Source: Mongoliitalea lutea (lineage in GTDB: Bacteria > Bacteroidota > Bacteroidia > Cytophagales > Cyclobacteriaceae). Taken from it: a stretch of DNA of 36,912 nucleotides. The stretch lies in NCBI RefSeq assembly GCF_014652135.1, contig NZ_BMYF01000009.1, forward strand, positions 1 through 36,912, given 5' to 3'. The notes beneath the pieces were generated by a model, which ran no database searches, was not told where the DNA came from, and was given only the letters and a program-made list of their open reading frames with translations. The translations under genes were made by a program, and so were the position numbers. This document shows, in pieces, positions 7,868-16,277 of the stretch. How positions within the stretch are numbered: position 1 is the stretch's first letter; each line of letters starts with the position of its first letter.

Positions 7868-9984
7868 GCTATTTTTCTTTTAAGTTCATCTAGAGGGTTT
7901 ACTACTTGCTCTTTAACCTTTTCCCATAGATCTAGATTTCCCCAATCTCCTTTAAAGTTTCCCTTAGAATTATAGATTATTTGATTCTCATCTATAAATA
8001 GCCTTGAATATTCAATCTCATCACATATTATTACTCTCTCTCCTTGTGACCATAGTTCTTCTGAAGAAATAAAGAATGAATAAAAAATTAGCTTTTCACG
8101 CAATGAATAACCAGCAGATAATGCGATTACTGAATTTTTAATATCTGTTTTATGTTTTGTCAAGAATTCATTTTGTAAATCATTTAAGCGTAATTCTAAT
8201 GTTTTTCCAATTAGACTGTCTATAAATGTTTTAAATTCAACCTTTCTTATATTTCGTTTCCAATCAGAAAAATCATAGCGTTTGTGATAGTAAGAAGTGT
8301 CTTTCCAAAAATCTCCATAGTGTAAGAGTATCGTTTTTAGTAACGGAGAGCCAGACTTTGTGCCATTTGGAAATAGTTCAAAAAACGTGTCTCTCACGTC
8401 AGTAAGTTTCTTAATTGTTGTTGAATCATTTAAATCAATTAAATGGGTTATGTTTATATTTCCGACATCACTTCCATCAAGATTTAAAGGATGGTCTTCG
8501 ATTTGCCAGATTAATTCTTCCTTTTGTATAAAGTCAATATCTTCTTTTATACTACTCAGAAAAATGTACTTAACTGACTCTTCAATTGTTCTTAGCTTCG
8601 TATCGGTTTCCTCCTCAGGACTAATCTCAGCTGTATCAATCGCTTGATATAATGACATGAAAATTCCATTGTGTATAATTCCATTTACTGTCATCTTTAA
8701 TGTTAAAACTGATCTATTGTTATTGCTATATCTGATGAAGAAAAATCTCAAAACACGATAAAGTTCATTTATATTAATTTCTTTTGACTCGCTCTTTAAT
8801 TCTATTAAATAGTACAACCAAGACCAAATAAATACCATCCTGTTCCTTTCAGTTGACTTGTTTTTATCTTTGTAATCAACCATCCAGTCAGTTTCATTTT
8901 TATTAATTATTTCCCAGATTTTATCAAAGCACTTTTGTATCCAGTCTGAATAGGAATAATGTTTTTCGAATTCGCTTCTTTTGTCGATAAGTAGTTTAAA
9001 AGCAGTTATGTATTTTTCAACTTTTTCAAGAGTAAGTAGCTTTTGAATATCCTTTTCTGCATTATCCCAGTTGTCATAGTTTAAGTACGATTCTAATCCG
9101 GCAATGCAGGATAGAAATCCATTGAATCCTTTATCAGCGCTTGGGTTAGGGTTGGTTTTATCTCTGTTTTCCCAAAAAAATTGTTGCCATTCTTCCCATT
9201 TTTTTCCCCACTCATAAATTTCAGAACCACCCACCATCAAAGCCGCTTTGGTAACTTCATTGTCTGCCAATTCCTCACCACGCGCATTCATGGTGATATA
9301 AAGTTCTTCGCCTTGTGATGTGGCTTCTGTTTTAAAATGCCAGAAAACCACATAGTTAATAATGTGATTGAAATACCTTGTATTATCAGAAAAAATGTTT
9401 TGAATAAACCCTAAAGCATTGCGAATAGATTTTATACTAACATCATTCTTGTAATCTTTAAGAAACCAGGTTTGTTTGTCAATATTTTGTATTTGCTCAA
9501 TTGAATCAACTTTTTCAATTAATTCAAGCATAAATCTCTTTGTTAAATCTCTCACCCTGAAATCAAAACACATGCGTATTTTTTCTTCAAAACGAATCAG
9601 TGTCAGAAATTCTTCTTTGCGGTTCTTACCATCTGATCTGGTTTCCTTCAAGGCGCAATAAAAAAGCAAAAGAAATAAGGTGGTAAATCTTTGCTGACCA
9701 TCAATTAGGTTTTCATCTAAAAATCGGTCATGTTCTATTTTTACATAATCCGGTTTGTATGAATACAAAAATCCAATGTTAATTTTATTTTCTGAAGAAG
9801 GTAGATTACATTCATTACAACATAATCCAATTTTATTTTTTAAATCGGATAAAAATTTTGTGATGACTCCTTCATTTTCTCCCCATACATACTCTCGTTG
9901 TATTTCGGGAACAATAAAATTGTTCTGAGACAATAACGTCAACAGGTTCTCCTCCTTTAAGTATGCAGATGCTTTTTTAGCCAT
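7864..9984 (-). CDS. DUF262-domain protein (GmrSD-like restriction component)
   Basis: A 706-residue protein with the DUF262 signature: VPEIQREYVW at about residues 25-34 and LIDGQQRFTTLFLLL at about 93-107, followed by GEELYITMNARGEEL. DUF262 is a ParB/Srx-fold nucleotide-binding domain found in GmrS and in many defence proteins. I see no HIxP...N...K HNH-type (DUF1524) motif in its C-terminus, unlike its neighbour, so the two may work as a pair. A cysteine pair (CCNEC, about residues 55-59) is present. It overlaps the upstream DUF262 gene by 8 bp and its stop overlaps the hsdR-like scar by 4 bp. It is clearly more AT-rich than hsdM and hsdR. Confidence 0.8.
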   Translation of the reverse strand: MAKKASAYLKEENLLTLLSQNNFIVPEIQREYVWGENEGVITKFLSDLKNKIGLCCNECNLPSSENKINIGFLYSYKPDYVKIEHDRFLDENLIDGQQRFTTLFLLLFYCALKETRSDGKNRKEEFLTLIRFEEKIRMCFDFRVRDLTKRFMLELIEKVDSIEQIQNIDKQTWFLKDYKNDVSIKSIRNALGFIQNIFSDNTRYFNHIINYVVFWHFKTEATSQGEELYITMNARGEELADNEVTKAALMVGGSEIYEWGKKWEEWQQFFWENRDKTNPNPSADKGFNGFLSCIAGLESYLNYDNWDNAEKDIQKLLTLEKVEKYITAFKLLIDKRSEFEKHYSYSDWIQKCFDKIWEIINKNETDWMVDYKDKNKSTERNRMVFIWSWLYYLIELKSESKEININELYRVLRFFFIRYSNNNRSVLTLKMTVNGIIHNGIFMSLYQAIDTAEISPEEETDTKLRTIEESVKYIFLSSIKEDIDFIQKEELIWQIEDHPLNLDGSDVGNINITHLIDLNDSTTIKKLTDVRDTFFELFPNGTKSGSPLLKTILLHYGDFWKDTSYYHKRYDFSDWKRNIRKVEFKTFIDSLIGKTLELRLNDLQNEFLTKHKTDIKNSVIALSAGYSLREKLIFYSFFISSEELWSQGERVIICDEIEYSRLFIDENQIIYNSKGNFKGDWGNLDLWEKVKEQVVNPLDELKRKIA

Positions 9985-11872
9985 TGTTAGTCTCTTTTAC
10001 GGTAAAAAAATCTGATAAAACATTATAAATTTTATCGGCATTAGAGGTTATATCCTGCATCGTCCAATCATTTAAATCTGAACTTTCGGTTTGCTTTACA
10101 AATACTTTTAGCGTATGCTGTCTTACATAATGCCCATTTTCAGTATTGTTAATCACACAAATTCGTTTATTTGCATAGTAATCATTTCCAAATCCTCTGT
10201 TGATACTCAGATGTAGCAATACAAGATTACCAATTGAATTGATGGGTCTTTTTTGATGGATTTCATTCTTTAAAGAGATCAATTTTCCATTTTTTTCTTC
10301 CGCAGTAAAATCTTGCCATTCATCGTTTTTAATTTCCCATTTTATCAATTTATCATATTCAGATCCAACATTTAGTTTGTTAAGGTAATCCTCTATACTT
10401 TTCATTGGATCTTTCAAATCCTTGAATTTTTTTTCTGTTATATCCAAAGGTGTTGACGGGTAAATATGTTCTTCATCTTCTTTATAGTTTTTGAAATATA
10501 GAGGTTTTAAGAACGGAAGTGGTACTCCCTTGTCTTTTTCCTTTGAATGCTCGATAATATCTAAAAGAAGCAATATTTTTTGAAGTTCAGGTATCCCTTT
10601 CCAGTAAGTAGGTGTATTGCTATTATAATCTTTAATTTTATGCAACAAAAATGTGATACCTGAATTTTCTTCGTCTCCCTCTTTTGGTTCAGGTCCAAAT
10701 ACTGCTTTTTGGATTTCTCCTTTTAAAAAGTCTATAAAATTTAATCGGGTTATATTTTCACTGTTCCACTTCTCCCAAACTTTAGAAAAAGCAATTACTC
10801 TGAGTGAAAACAAGAATCCAAGAAAATGATAAATCTCCCTATCCTCATACCAATCTTTTAGTGTTCTATGAAGCCCAATAATAGAAACGTACAATGACAA
10901 TGCATCGTTTTTCTTAGTATCCGAATCTGTTTTTTTAGGCTCGAATATCGTAAGGCGAATACTCTTTTCTTTCTTTTTCTCTGCCCAAAGCTTATAAAGG
11001 CAGTTTATAGGGTGTTTTTCCTGGTTAAATTTTATAGTTTCTTTTTCTCCTGTTTCAATATTCGTAAAGGATTTGAAATAAGCCTTTACTTCGTCTTTAC
11101 TCCACCATGTATTGATTTCGTCTAATTCCCAACCTATTCGTACCCTTCGTTCATTTAATCTTACAACGGTTTTAACTTCTGATGAATCATACTCTTCCAT
11201 TTCTTGTTTAGCAACTCTTGTAATCAAGATAGCACGAATGAGATCTGAACCATCTAAATGAACCCTGCCTGCATTAAGATTCATAAATAATTCCTGCTCT
11301 TCAATACCTGAAATACGATTTACTATCAATTTGACATTATTAAGCAACTTATTCTTGAAAGCGTTCTTATCTATTTTATCTTCTCTGCCAAACCAACTAT
11401 TCATGCATCTAATTGCGGTATACATGAAATAAATATCTTGAAAGTCGAAGTTCCTTTCTTTTATAAATTTCTCAAAAGATTGACTTTCAATAATATTTTC
11501 AATGAAATCATCCTCATTGGATATTACTTTTTGAAGAAAAATATTGGACGGTTCTCTTACAGCATAATGTATTTTGTTTTTTACAAGTGCTTTTTCATCA
11601 AAATAAGAAAGAAGTAGAGTAAGTGTGGTCAATCGTTGCTGTCCGTCAACGACATTAAAATTCCCATCTTTCTCTACAAGTGTAATGTTTTGCAAACAAT
11701 AAAATAGGTCATCATCCCCACCTGTTTCAAATTCGTGAATATCCTTTAGCAATTGTTCAACTTGCTGTTCTGTCCATTTATAGCCACGTTGGTATCCAGG
11801 AATATTATACAATTGACCATTATTCACATAGTCCTGAAATACACTTTTGACACTATATATTAAATCAGCCAT
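9977..11872 (-). CDS. DUF262 plus DUF1524-like HNH protein (GmrSD family)
   Basis: A 631-residue protein with an N-terminal DUF262 domain (YNIPGYQRGYKW at about 22-33, VVDGQQRLTTLTLLL at about 74-88) and a C-terminal DUF1524-like region with EHIYPSTP near residue 463 and SIGNLVLLHLSINRGFGN near 546-563. This is the layout of GmrSD-type enzymes, which restrict modified (for example glucosylated hydroxymethylcytosine) DNA. It lies 3 bp after hsdS and overlaps the second DUF262 gene by 8 bp, so it is co-transcribed with the type I system. Whether it acts independently or modulates the type I complex is unknown. Confidence 0.85.
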   Translation of the reverse strand: MADLIYSVKSVFQDYVNNGQLYNIPGYQRGYKWTEQQVEQLLKDIHEFETGGDDDLFYCLQNITLVEKDGNFNVVDGQQRLTTLTLLLSYFDEKALVKNKIHYAVREPSNIFLQKVISNEDDFIENIIESQSFEKFIKERNFDFQDIYFMYTAIRCMNSWFGREDKIDKNAFKNKLLNNVKLIVNRISGIEEQELFMNLNAGRVHLDGSDLIRAILITRVAKQEMEEYDSSEVKTVVRLNERRVRIGWELDEINTWWSKDEVKAYFKSFTNIETGEKETIKFNQEKHPINCLYKLWAEKKKEKSIRLTIFEPKKTDSDTKKNDALSLYVSIIGLHRTLKDWYEDREIYHFLGFLFSLRVIAFSKVWEKWNSENITRLNFIDFLKGEIQKAVFGPEPKEGDEENSGITFLLHKIKDYNSNTPTYWKGIPELQKILLLLDIIEHSKEKDKGVPLPFLKPLYFKNYKEDEEHIYPSTPLDITEKKFKDLKDPMKSIEDYLNKLNVGSEYDKLIKWEIKNDEWQDFTAEEKNGKLISLKNEIHQKRPINSIGNLVLLHLSINRGFGNDYYANKRICVINNTENGHYVRQHTLKVFVKQTESSDLNDWTMQDITSNADKIYNVLSDFFTVKETNNG

Positions 11873-11875
11873 AAT

Positions 11876-13051
11876 CTACACTTCTATTTGTCCATTCATC
11901 AATTTTGGTAATAAAATATCCCGTGCCTCACGGAGTTTGCTGTTTTGTTTTTGCAGTGTAAGAATAAGGCTGAATGGAGCTTCAAATTCTTCTGCAAACT
12001 CATTTAATATTTCTTGATTTGGAACAAAGACTTCCATATTCTCAAACTTGCTTTTATTAACATTCGTGAAAGTCGAACCATTGCTTCCTAAAGCATCAAG
12101 TTGCTCTTTCATTTGCGACATTAACGCATAAAAGAAATAGACATTTTTCGGCTCATCAAAAACAATTGAATTGATTTGTTGATTGGTTTGACTTGGTTTA
12201 GAAGTAATCCCGACTACTCCCGCTGTTCCAATGCAACTTACACAAAGGCTTAATGGTGGAAGGAATTTTTTTCCTTGTGATTTTGCTCCAAGCTCACTTA
12301 ACATTTGGTCTGTTTGCTCAATAAAAATTTGATTGTGCATATCTGGAGTTTTAATGAATGGCACATCATCACCAAAATAATCACCGATAGTGGTTGAAGG
12401 TGTTTTACCTGTAATTATATCTCCAAAATCAGACAGAATATGCTTTTCCAATTTCTCTTCCTTCACAATCCCCTTATACCTCAAAAACGCTTTCTCCTCC
12501 AGCAACTTTATCCGCTTCAAATTATTCTCTATCAAATCATCATAAGCCGATAAAATGGAGGCGATTTTGCGTTGGATGGGGAGTGGGGGAAGCTCAAATG
12601 AAAATTCTTTTATTAAACCCAGTGCAATTCGCACCTGATTTGCAGCTCCTCTTCCAACCGATTTTACATACCCCTGAAATAAATCAGATTTACCCAAGTA
12701 GCCTAAATAGCCTTGATACAATATTTCGCTATTGGCTCTTATACATAAAGCATTTTGATTTAATAATGCACCTTCGGCAATTGAGGGAATAATAGTAGCT
12801 CTACCCGCTGCAGAAGCTACTAAGTTTGGATGGGAACCAACTGTAGCAATTACTAAATCTCCTTTGCGTAGCATATGTCTCCCATATTTATCCAAACTTG
12901 ATTCTGGGATATAATTTACTTCGTTTAAGTCAACAGTACCGTTTTTCAGGTTCGTAACCTTAACTACTGGGATGCCTGTATTAGTGTATTCCTTATCACT
13001 CCAAGCTCCTCCGTTGATAAATTCTGCTATATCTCCAAGCCTTGCCATCAT
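11876..13051 (-). CDS. hsdS: Type I restriction specificity subunit (HsdS)
   Basis: DNA sequence-recognition subunit shared by the methylase and restriction complexes. The 391-residue protein has two target-recognition halves. The first begins RLGDIAEFINGGAWSDKEY and ends in the conserved FELPPLPIQRKIASILSAYD followed by a helical spacer. The second begins FGDIITGKTPST and ends in VPNQEILNEFAEE with a helix and the tail LLPKLMNGQIEV. The start is ATGATG at 13046-13051; MARLG could begin at the second ATG. A decayed copy of its last ~25 codons is at 7664-7744. The TRDs cannot be assigned a target by eye. Confidence 0.95.
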   Translation of the reverse strand: MMARLGDIAEFINGGAWSDKEYTNTGIPVVKVTNLKNGTVDLNEVNYIPESSLDKYGRHMLRKGDLVIATVGSHPNLVASAAGRATIIPSIAEGALLNQNALCIRANSEILYQGYLGYLGKSDLFQGYVKSVGRGAANQVRIALGLIKEFSFELPPLPIQRKIASILSAYDDLIENNLKRIKLLEEKAFLRYKGIVKEEKLEKHILSDFGDIITGKTPSTTIGDYFGDDVPFIKTPDMHNQIFIEQTDQMLSELGAKSQGKKFLPPLSLCVSCIGTAGVVGITSKPSQTNQQINSIVFDEPKNVYFFYALMSQMKEQLDALGSNGSTFTNVNKSKFENMEVFVPNQEILNEFAEEFEAPFSLILTLQKQNSKLREARDILLPKLMNGQIEV

Positions 13052-13084
13052 ATAGCCAACTCTTTATAGTTTTCAGAAATGGTT

Positions 13085-13190
13085 GTCAGAATCACGGATT
13101 TTCTCGGATTTCTCAGATGGCACGGATTTTTTGATTTCACAGATTTCAAATCCGTCAAATTCTTTAATCCCTCTAATCCGTGATTCTGAC
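13085..13190. repeat. Perfect 16-bp inverted repeat between hsdS and the GxxExxY remnant
   Basis: GTCAGAATCACGGATT (13085-13100) and AATCCGTGATTCTGAC (13175-13190) are perfect inverted repeats separated by 74 bp. The spacer holds further partial copies (CGGATTTCTCAGA, CACGGATT, CACAGATTTCAAATCCG). A near-identical third copy, AATCCGTGATTCAGAC, lies at 13628-13643 on the other side of the GxxExxY remnant and supplies the hsdM stop codon. The 'ATCCGTG..TCTG' type of repeat recurs at 34974-34993 and 36886-36908, so it belongs to a dispersed repeat family. Confidence 0.8.
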
Positions 13191-13220
13191 AGTGTTTGTG
13201 ATGCAGATAGTTATTCACTT

Positions 13221-13601
13221 TCATAATACCAGTCTTTTAAAGGTTAAACTCTTGCTGCCGAAATTAATAAGCAGCCCCACATCCAGTTTATATGCTTTCA
13301 GGTAGTTGAGAGCCTGTGCCCAATGCATATCTTCCAATTGTAAAATGGCCTTCAACTCTACCAATACTTTTCCTTCTACTACAAAATCGGCTCTTCGGGT
13401 TCCTATGGGTTCTTCAAGTTCTTTGTAAAATATATCCTGCTCAATTTCTCTTGCAAACTCCAATCCCGCTTTTCGCATTTCGTAGGCCAATGCCCGTTGA
13501 TAAATCACTTCCTAGAATCCATTTCCCAGGAATTTATGCACCTCAAAAGAAGCCCCGATTATTTTTCCTGTTATGTCCTTATATTTTAATTCCGTATTCA
13601 T
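13221..13601 (-). pseudogene. GxxExxY protein, broken by an in-frame TAG
   Basis: From the ATG at 13599-13601 the frame reads MNTELKYKDITGKIIGASFE, VHKFLGNGF, then TAG (13512-13514), then EVIYQRALAYEMRKAG and onward to LTFKRLVL. The whole 127-codon frame matches the GxxExxY family over its full length. The stop falls inside the signature G-F-*-E-V-I-Y, most simply a CAG-to-TAG change. The downstream 95 residues keep the conserved RADFVVEGKVLVELKA core and could in principle be made from the GTG at 13506-13508. The family is common near DNA-processing genes in Bacteroidota, but its function is not established. It sits between hsdM and hsdS, flanked by copies of a 16-bp repeat. Confidence 0.85.
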
Positions 13602-13627
13602 AATCTGTGTAATCCTAAAATCCTTTT

Positions 13628-13643
13628 AATCCGTGATTCAGAC
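13628..13643. repeat. Third copy of the AATCCGTGATTC repeat at the hsdM stop
   Basis: AATCCGTGATTCAGAC differs at one base from the 13175-13190 copy and is in the same orientation. The two direct copies bracket the GxxExxY remnant. Read on the minus strand, the repeat supplies the TGA stop of hsdM (13638-13640), suggesting that insertion of the bracketed cassette may have redefined the end of hsdM. Confidence 0.7.
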
Positions 13644-15707
13644 GATTTGCTTGTAGTTTTCTGAAATCATATCCGCTAATCGAACAGCCTCCTCGTTCAG
13701 TCCGTCCAACTCAATGTGTATTTCGTTCAGGCGTTCTTCGTAGTCAAAATCATCATCAGTAGCGGTGTCCACGCCTACATATCTGCCTGGGCTTAGGCTC
13801 CAGTCTTTGGCTTCTATTTCTGCTTGGGTTACTACTTTACACAGCCCTTCCACATCGGTATAAACGCCTTCGGGGAAACGGCTCGTCAGCCAATGGGCTT
13901 GCTTGTAGAAATATTCGGTTTCGTGCAACAAGCCGGGTTCTTCTTCATTGGGGTTGCCGCTCAGTTGCTGTTGCAGGGCTTTCAGTAGGTCGAGCTGATC
14001 TTTCAGTCCAAGTTCTTTCCAGTCTTTGTTTTTCATGAGTTGGAACTCCTTCTGACCATTACCAATGGCATCCAGCAATTGCTTGATCAACTTATCCTGT
14101 TGTTTACGCAGCTGTTTGCATCCATGGGCTACGGCTTCCAAAGTAACTTCTTCAGCGCTTGCCTGCGCTGCAAGGGCTATTAGGTCTTCTTGCTGCTGCT
14201 CGACCGCATCCCAGCCATCCAAGACCAATGATTCCGCATAAGCTTGGGTACTTTTATCCTGCTCCGCGAGTTTTACAGCAAAATCCACTACTGATTGATG
14301 TACTTTTCTAAACTGTTCCTGCAAGCCCTTGACAGCCTGAGCTGTTTCTTTGGCCAGCGAAGCAGACGTTTCCAAATAGTCCTTTATAGTTTCTTCAAAC
14401 TTTCGTGTATTTCCCCGGTATAGATTTACTATGCAGATGATGTTTTTCAGTTGTTCTGGACTGAAATCATTGATTTTGGAAGTGACTTTGCGGAAAATCT
14501 TCCGTGCATCGAGCATCAATACCTGATCCTTGCGTACTTCGTCCTTTTCCTTGGCCCGATCGTAAAACCAGAGCGTACATGGCAATGAACGGGTATAGAA
14601 AAAGTTGTTACCAATCGCCATCATCACATCAACGGCACCTGTTTTTACCAGCTTTTCCCGTATGTCTTTTTCGCTATGTCCAGCATCACTGGCCGAGGAA
14701 GCCATAACAAAACCAGCTCTTCCGGTAGGAGTCAGGTAATTGTAAAAATACTGTATCCACAAGTAGTTGGCATTGTCATTTTTGGGCAAGTTGACCTTGC
14801 CATCCAGAATCAGGCGTGGATCTTTTTTGACAGCATCTTTTCCCTTATCCACCCCGTCCACATTGAAAGGTGGATTGGCCATAACAAAATCTGCATTGCC
14901 CAAGAGGTCATGCTTGTCTTCGTAAAAAGTATTGCCTTCCTGAATATTTCCTTCCAGTCCGTGCACGGCAAGGTTCATCTTGGCGAGTTTGGTATTGAGT
15001 TCGGCTTTTTCTTGTCCGTAAAAAGTAACCTTCTCGGCAGGTTTCAGTCCTTCACTTTCTATGAAATAGCCTGTTTGTACAAACATACCCGCAGATCCGC
15101 AAGCAGGGTCAAACACAATACCGTGATCGGGTTCAATCACATTCACAATCGTCTGCACCAAACTCATAGGCGTAAAAAATTCTCCCCCTTCCTGTGCACC
15201 GGTCATGGCAAATTTGTTGAGAAAGTATTCGTAAATCTTCCCGAATAAATCGCCTTCGGCTTTCTGCAATACTTCTTTATTGAAAATACGGAGCAGTTCC
15301 CGCAACAAGTCTTTACTGAAAATGGAGAAGTTTTTGGGCAACACCCCTTTGAGGTTGTCGTATTCATCCTCAATCAGCTTCATCGCATGGTCAATAGCTT
15401 CTCCTATTTCAGCGCTTTCCGGAAGGCTTACCAAGTATTCGAACTGTGCTTGTTCGGGGAGGAACATGGCATTTTTTTCCTCAAAGTCTTTTTTATTGAC
15501 AGGCCGTCTTCCCCGAACAGGATGAAAGGGCAGGCTCGCTTCCACTTCCTCCTTGGCTTTTAGGAAACGGTTGTAGGCATGTCTCAAAAAAATAAGCCCC
15601 AATACGGGCATGGAGTATTCAGAAGCCGTCAATTTACTATTGGCTCTGAGCTGATCCGCAGCTTTCCATAATTCGGCTTCCAGTTGACGGAGTTGTTTTG
15701 CTTGCAT
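13638..15707 (-). CDS. hsdM: Type I DNA methyltransferase subunit (HsdM)
   Basis: N6-adenine methyltransferase subunit that, with HsdS, protects the host recognition sites. The N-terminal helical HsdM_N domain covers about residues 1-140. The SAM-binding motif I is DPACGSAGMF (about 200-209) and the catalytic motif IV is NPPF (278-281). At 689 residues it is longer than the classical ~520-aa HsdM, with an extended helical region (about 430-600) and a C-terminal segment (LSPGRYVGVD, then a coiled-coil-like end). The start ATG at 15707 begins the MQAKQLRQLE sequence usual for this subgroup. It is probably the first gene of the restriction operon. Confidence 0.95.
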   Translation of the reverse strand: MQAKQLRQLEAELWKAADQLRANSKLTASEYSMPVLGLIFLRHAYNRFLKAKEEVEASLPFHPVRGRRPVNKKDFEEKNAMFLPEQAQFEYLVSLPESAEIGEAIDHAMKLIEDEYDNLKGVLPKNFSIFSKDLLRELLRIFNKEVLQKAEGDLFGKIYEYFLNKFAMTGAQEGGEFFTPMSLVQTIVNVIEPDHGIVFDPACGSAGMFVQTGYFIESEGLKPAEKVTFYGQEKAELNTKLAKMNLAVHGLEGNIQEGNTFYEDKHDLLGNADFVMANPPFNVDGVDKGKDAVKKDPRLILDGKVNLPKNDNANYLWIQYFYNYLTPTGRAGFVMASSASDAGHSEKDIREKLVKTGAVDVMMAIGNNFFYTRSLPCTLWFYDRAKEKDEVRKDQVLMLDARKIFRKVTSKINDFSPEQLKNIICIVNLYRGNTRKFEETIKDYLETSASLAKETAQAVKGLQEQFRKVHQSVVDFAVKLAEQDKSTQAYAESLVLDGWDAVEQQQEDLIALAAQASAEEVTLEAVAHGCKQLRKQQDKLIKQLLDAIGNGQKEFQLMKNKDWKELGLKDQLDLLKALQQQLSGNPNEEEPGLLHETEYFYKQAHWLTSRFPEGVYTDVEGLCKVVTQAEIEAKDWSLSPGRYVGVDTATDDDFDYEERLNEIHIELDGLNEEAVRLADMISENYKQIV

Positions 15708-15733
15708 TTACGTGTTTTTTAAACTTAATCCTG

Positions 15734-15751
15734 GGTAAATTATGATTTACC
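15734..15751. promoter_or_regulatory. Perfect palindrome upstream of hsdM (possible operator)
   Basis: GGTAAATTATGATTTACC has 7-bp arms (GGTAAAT/ATTTACC) and a 4-bp spacer, ending 27 bp before the hsdM start. A TAATTTG sequence on the minus strand (15758-15764), similar to a Bacteroidota -7 element, lies just upstream. The position fits a repressor site controlling the restriction operon. No separate controller gene is adjacent; the XRE protein of the downstream module is a candidate only by context. Confidence 0.35.
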
Positions 15752-15800
15752 TATTTACAAATTAATAAAACTATTGGTTATTCGACACATCCTTCCGGCG

Positions 15801-15953
15801 CTATACCCTGAGATATTCCTTCAGAGTTACATTCTTATCTACAGATAGATTGACTTCCTGTTTAGATTGTACCAACCAACCCGCCTGCAACAATTGTTAG
15901 TCAATCAAGTCTCTTGCGATTTGCTCAGGGTTTTGGTTGGGTTTAGGAGTCAT
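15801..15953 (-). pseudogene. Remnant of the N-terminus of a second HsdR/helicase-type gene
   Basis: From an ATG at 15951-15953 the minus strand reads MTPKPNQNPEQIARDLID, a TAA, then QLLQAGWLVQSKQEVNL, SVDKNVTLKEYLRV and a TAG (15801-15803). This resembles the N-terminus of EcoEI-type HsdR proteins ('NPEQxARDxIDxxLxxAGWxVQ...REY'). It is a different subfamily from the intact hsdR here. One internal stop and loss of everything after ~50 codons show it is dead. It suggests an earlier restriction locus occupied this position. Confidence 0.6.
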
Positions 15954-16079
15954 AGTACGCAGTAGAATTCAAAAGTGAAGGGCCTACTAGAGCCCTAATT
16001 ATTATTGATTTACATCTTTCAATAATTACTAAAAGCCAATTTAAAGAATTTTGGCAAGAAATGGTTTGTTGGAAAGAAC

Positions 16080-16250
16080 CTAATTTTTCTTCCTTAGAGA
16101 AATCAACAGGCCCACCCCAACTATCACATCTACAATATTCCAGAGTTCCCTACCTAGCGGTATCTTAAAGAGAGGTTGAAATAGTAAGGCCAAAGCCCCA
16201 TAGACAAACATTTCACTTTCCTTCCTTTCTTTATTCGCTTGAAATGCGAA
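16080..16250 (-). pseudogene. C-terminal fragment of a small membrane protein (DUF6804-like)
   Basis: The minus-strand frame after a TAA at 16251-16253 reads FAFQANKERKESEMFVYGAL, ALLFQPLFKIPLGRELWNIV, DVIVGVGLLISLRKKN and ends in TAG at 16080-16082. The pattern (hydrophobic segment, 'FQPxFKIxLGRxLWNIVDV', second hydrophobic segment) is one I recognise from a small Bacteroidota inner-membrane family. The expected N-terminal transmembrane part is absent, so this is a truncated copy. An ATG at 16209-16211 could start a 43-residue peptide, but that is unlikely to be the native start. The rest of the 15708-16277 gap shows nothing else coding. Confidence 0.5.
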
Positions 16251-16277
16251 TTATCCGAAAACTACAAATCTAATATT

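Noticed and set aside
14676-15248. 190-codon plus-strand frame opposite hsdM
   Set aside because: It is antisense to the SAM-binding and NPPF motifs of hsdM; no support as a gene.
16226-16256. ATTCGC/GCGAAT hairpin after the last gene of the operon as a terminator
   Set aside because: The stem is only 6 bp, no U-run follows on the minus strand, and it lies inside the membrane-protein remnant.
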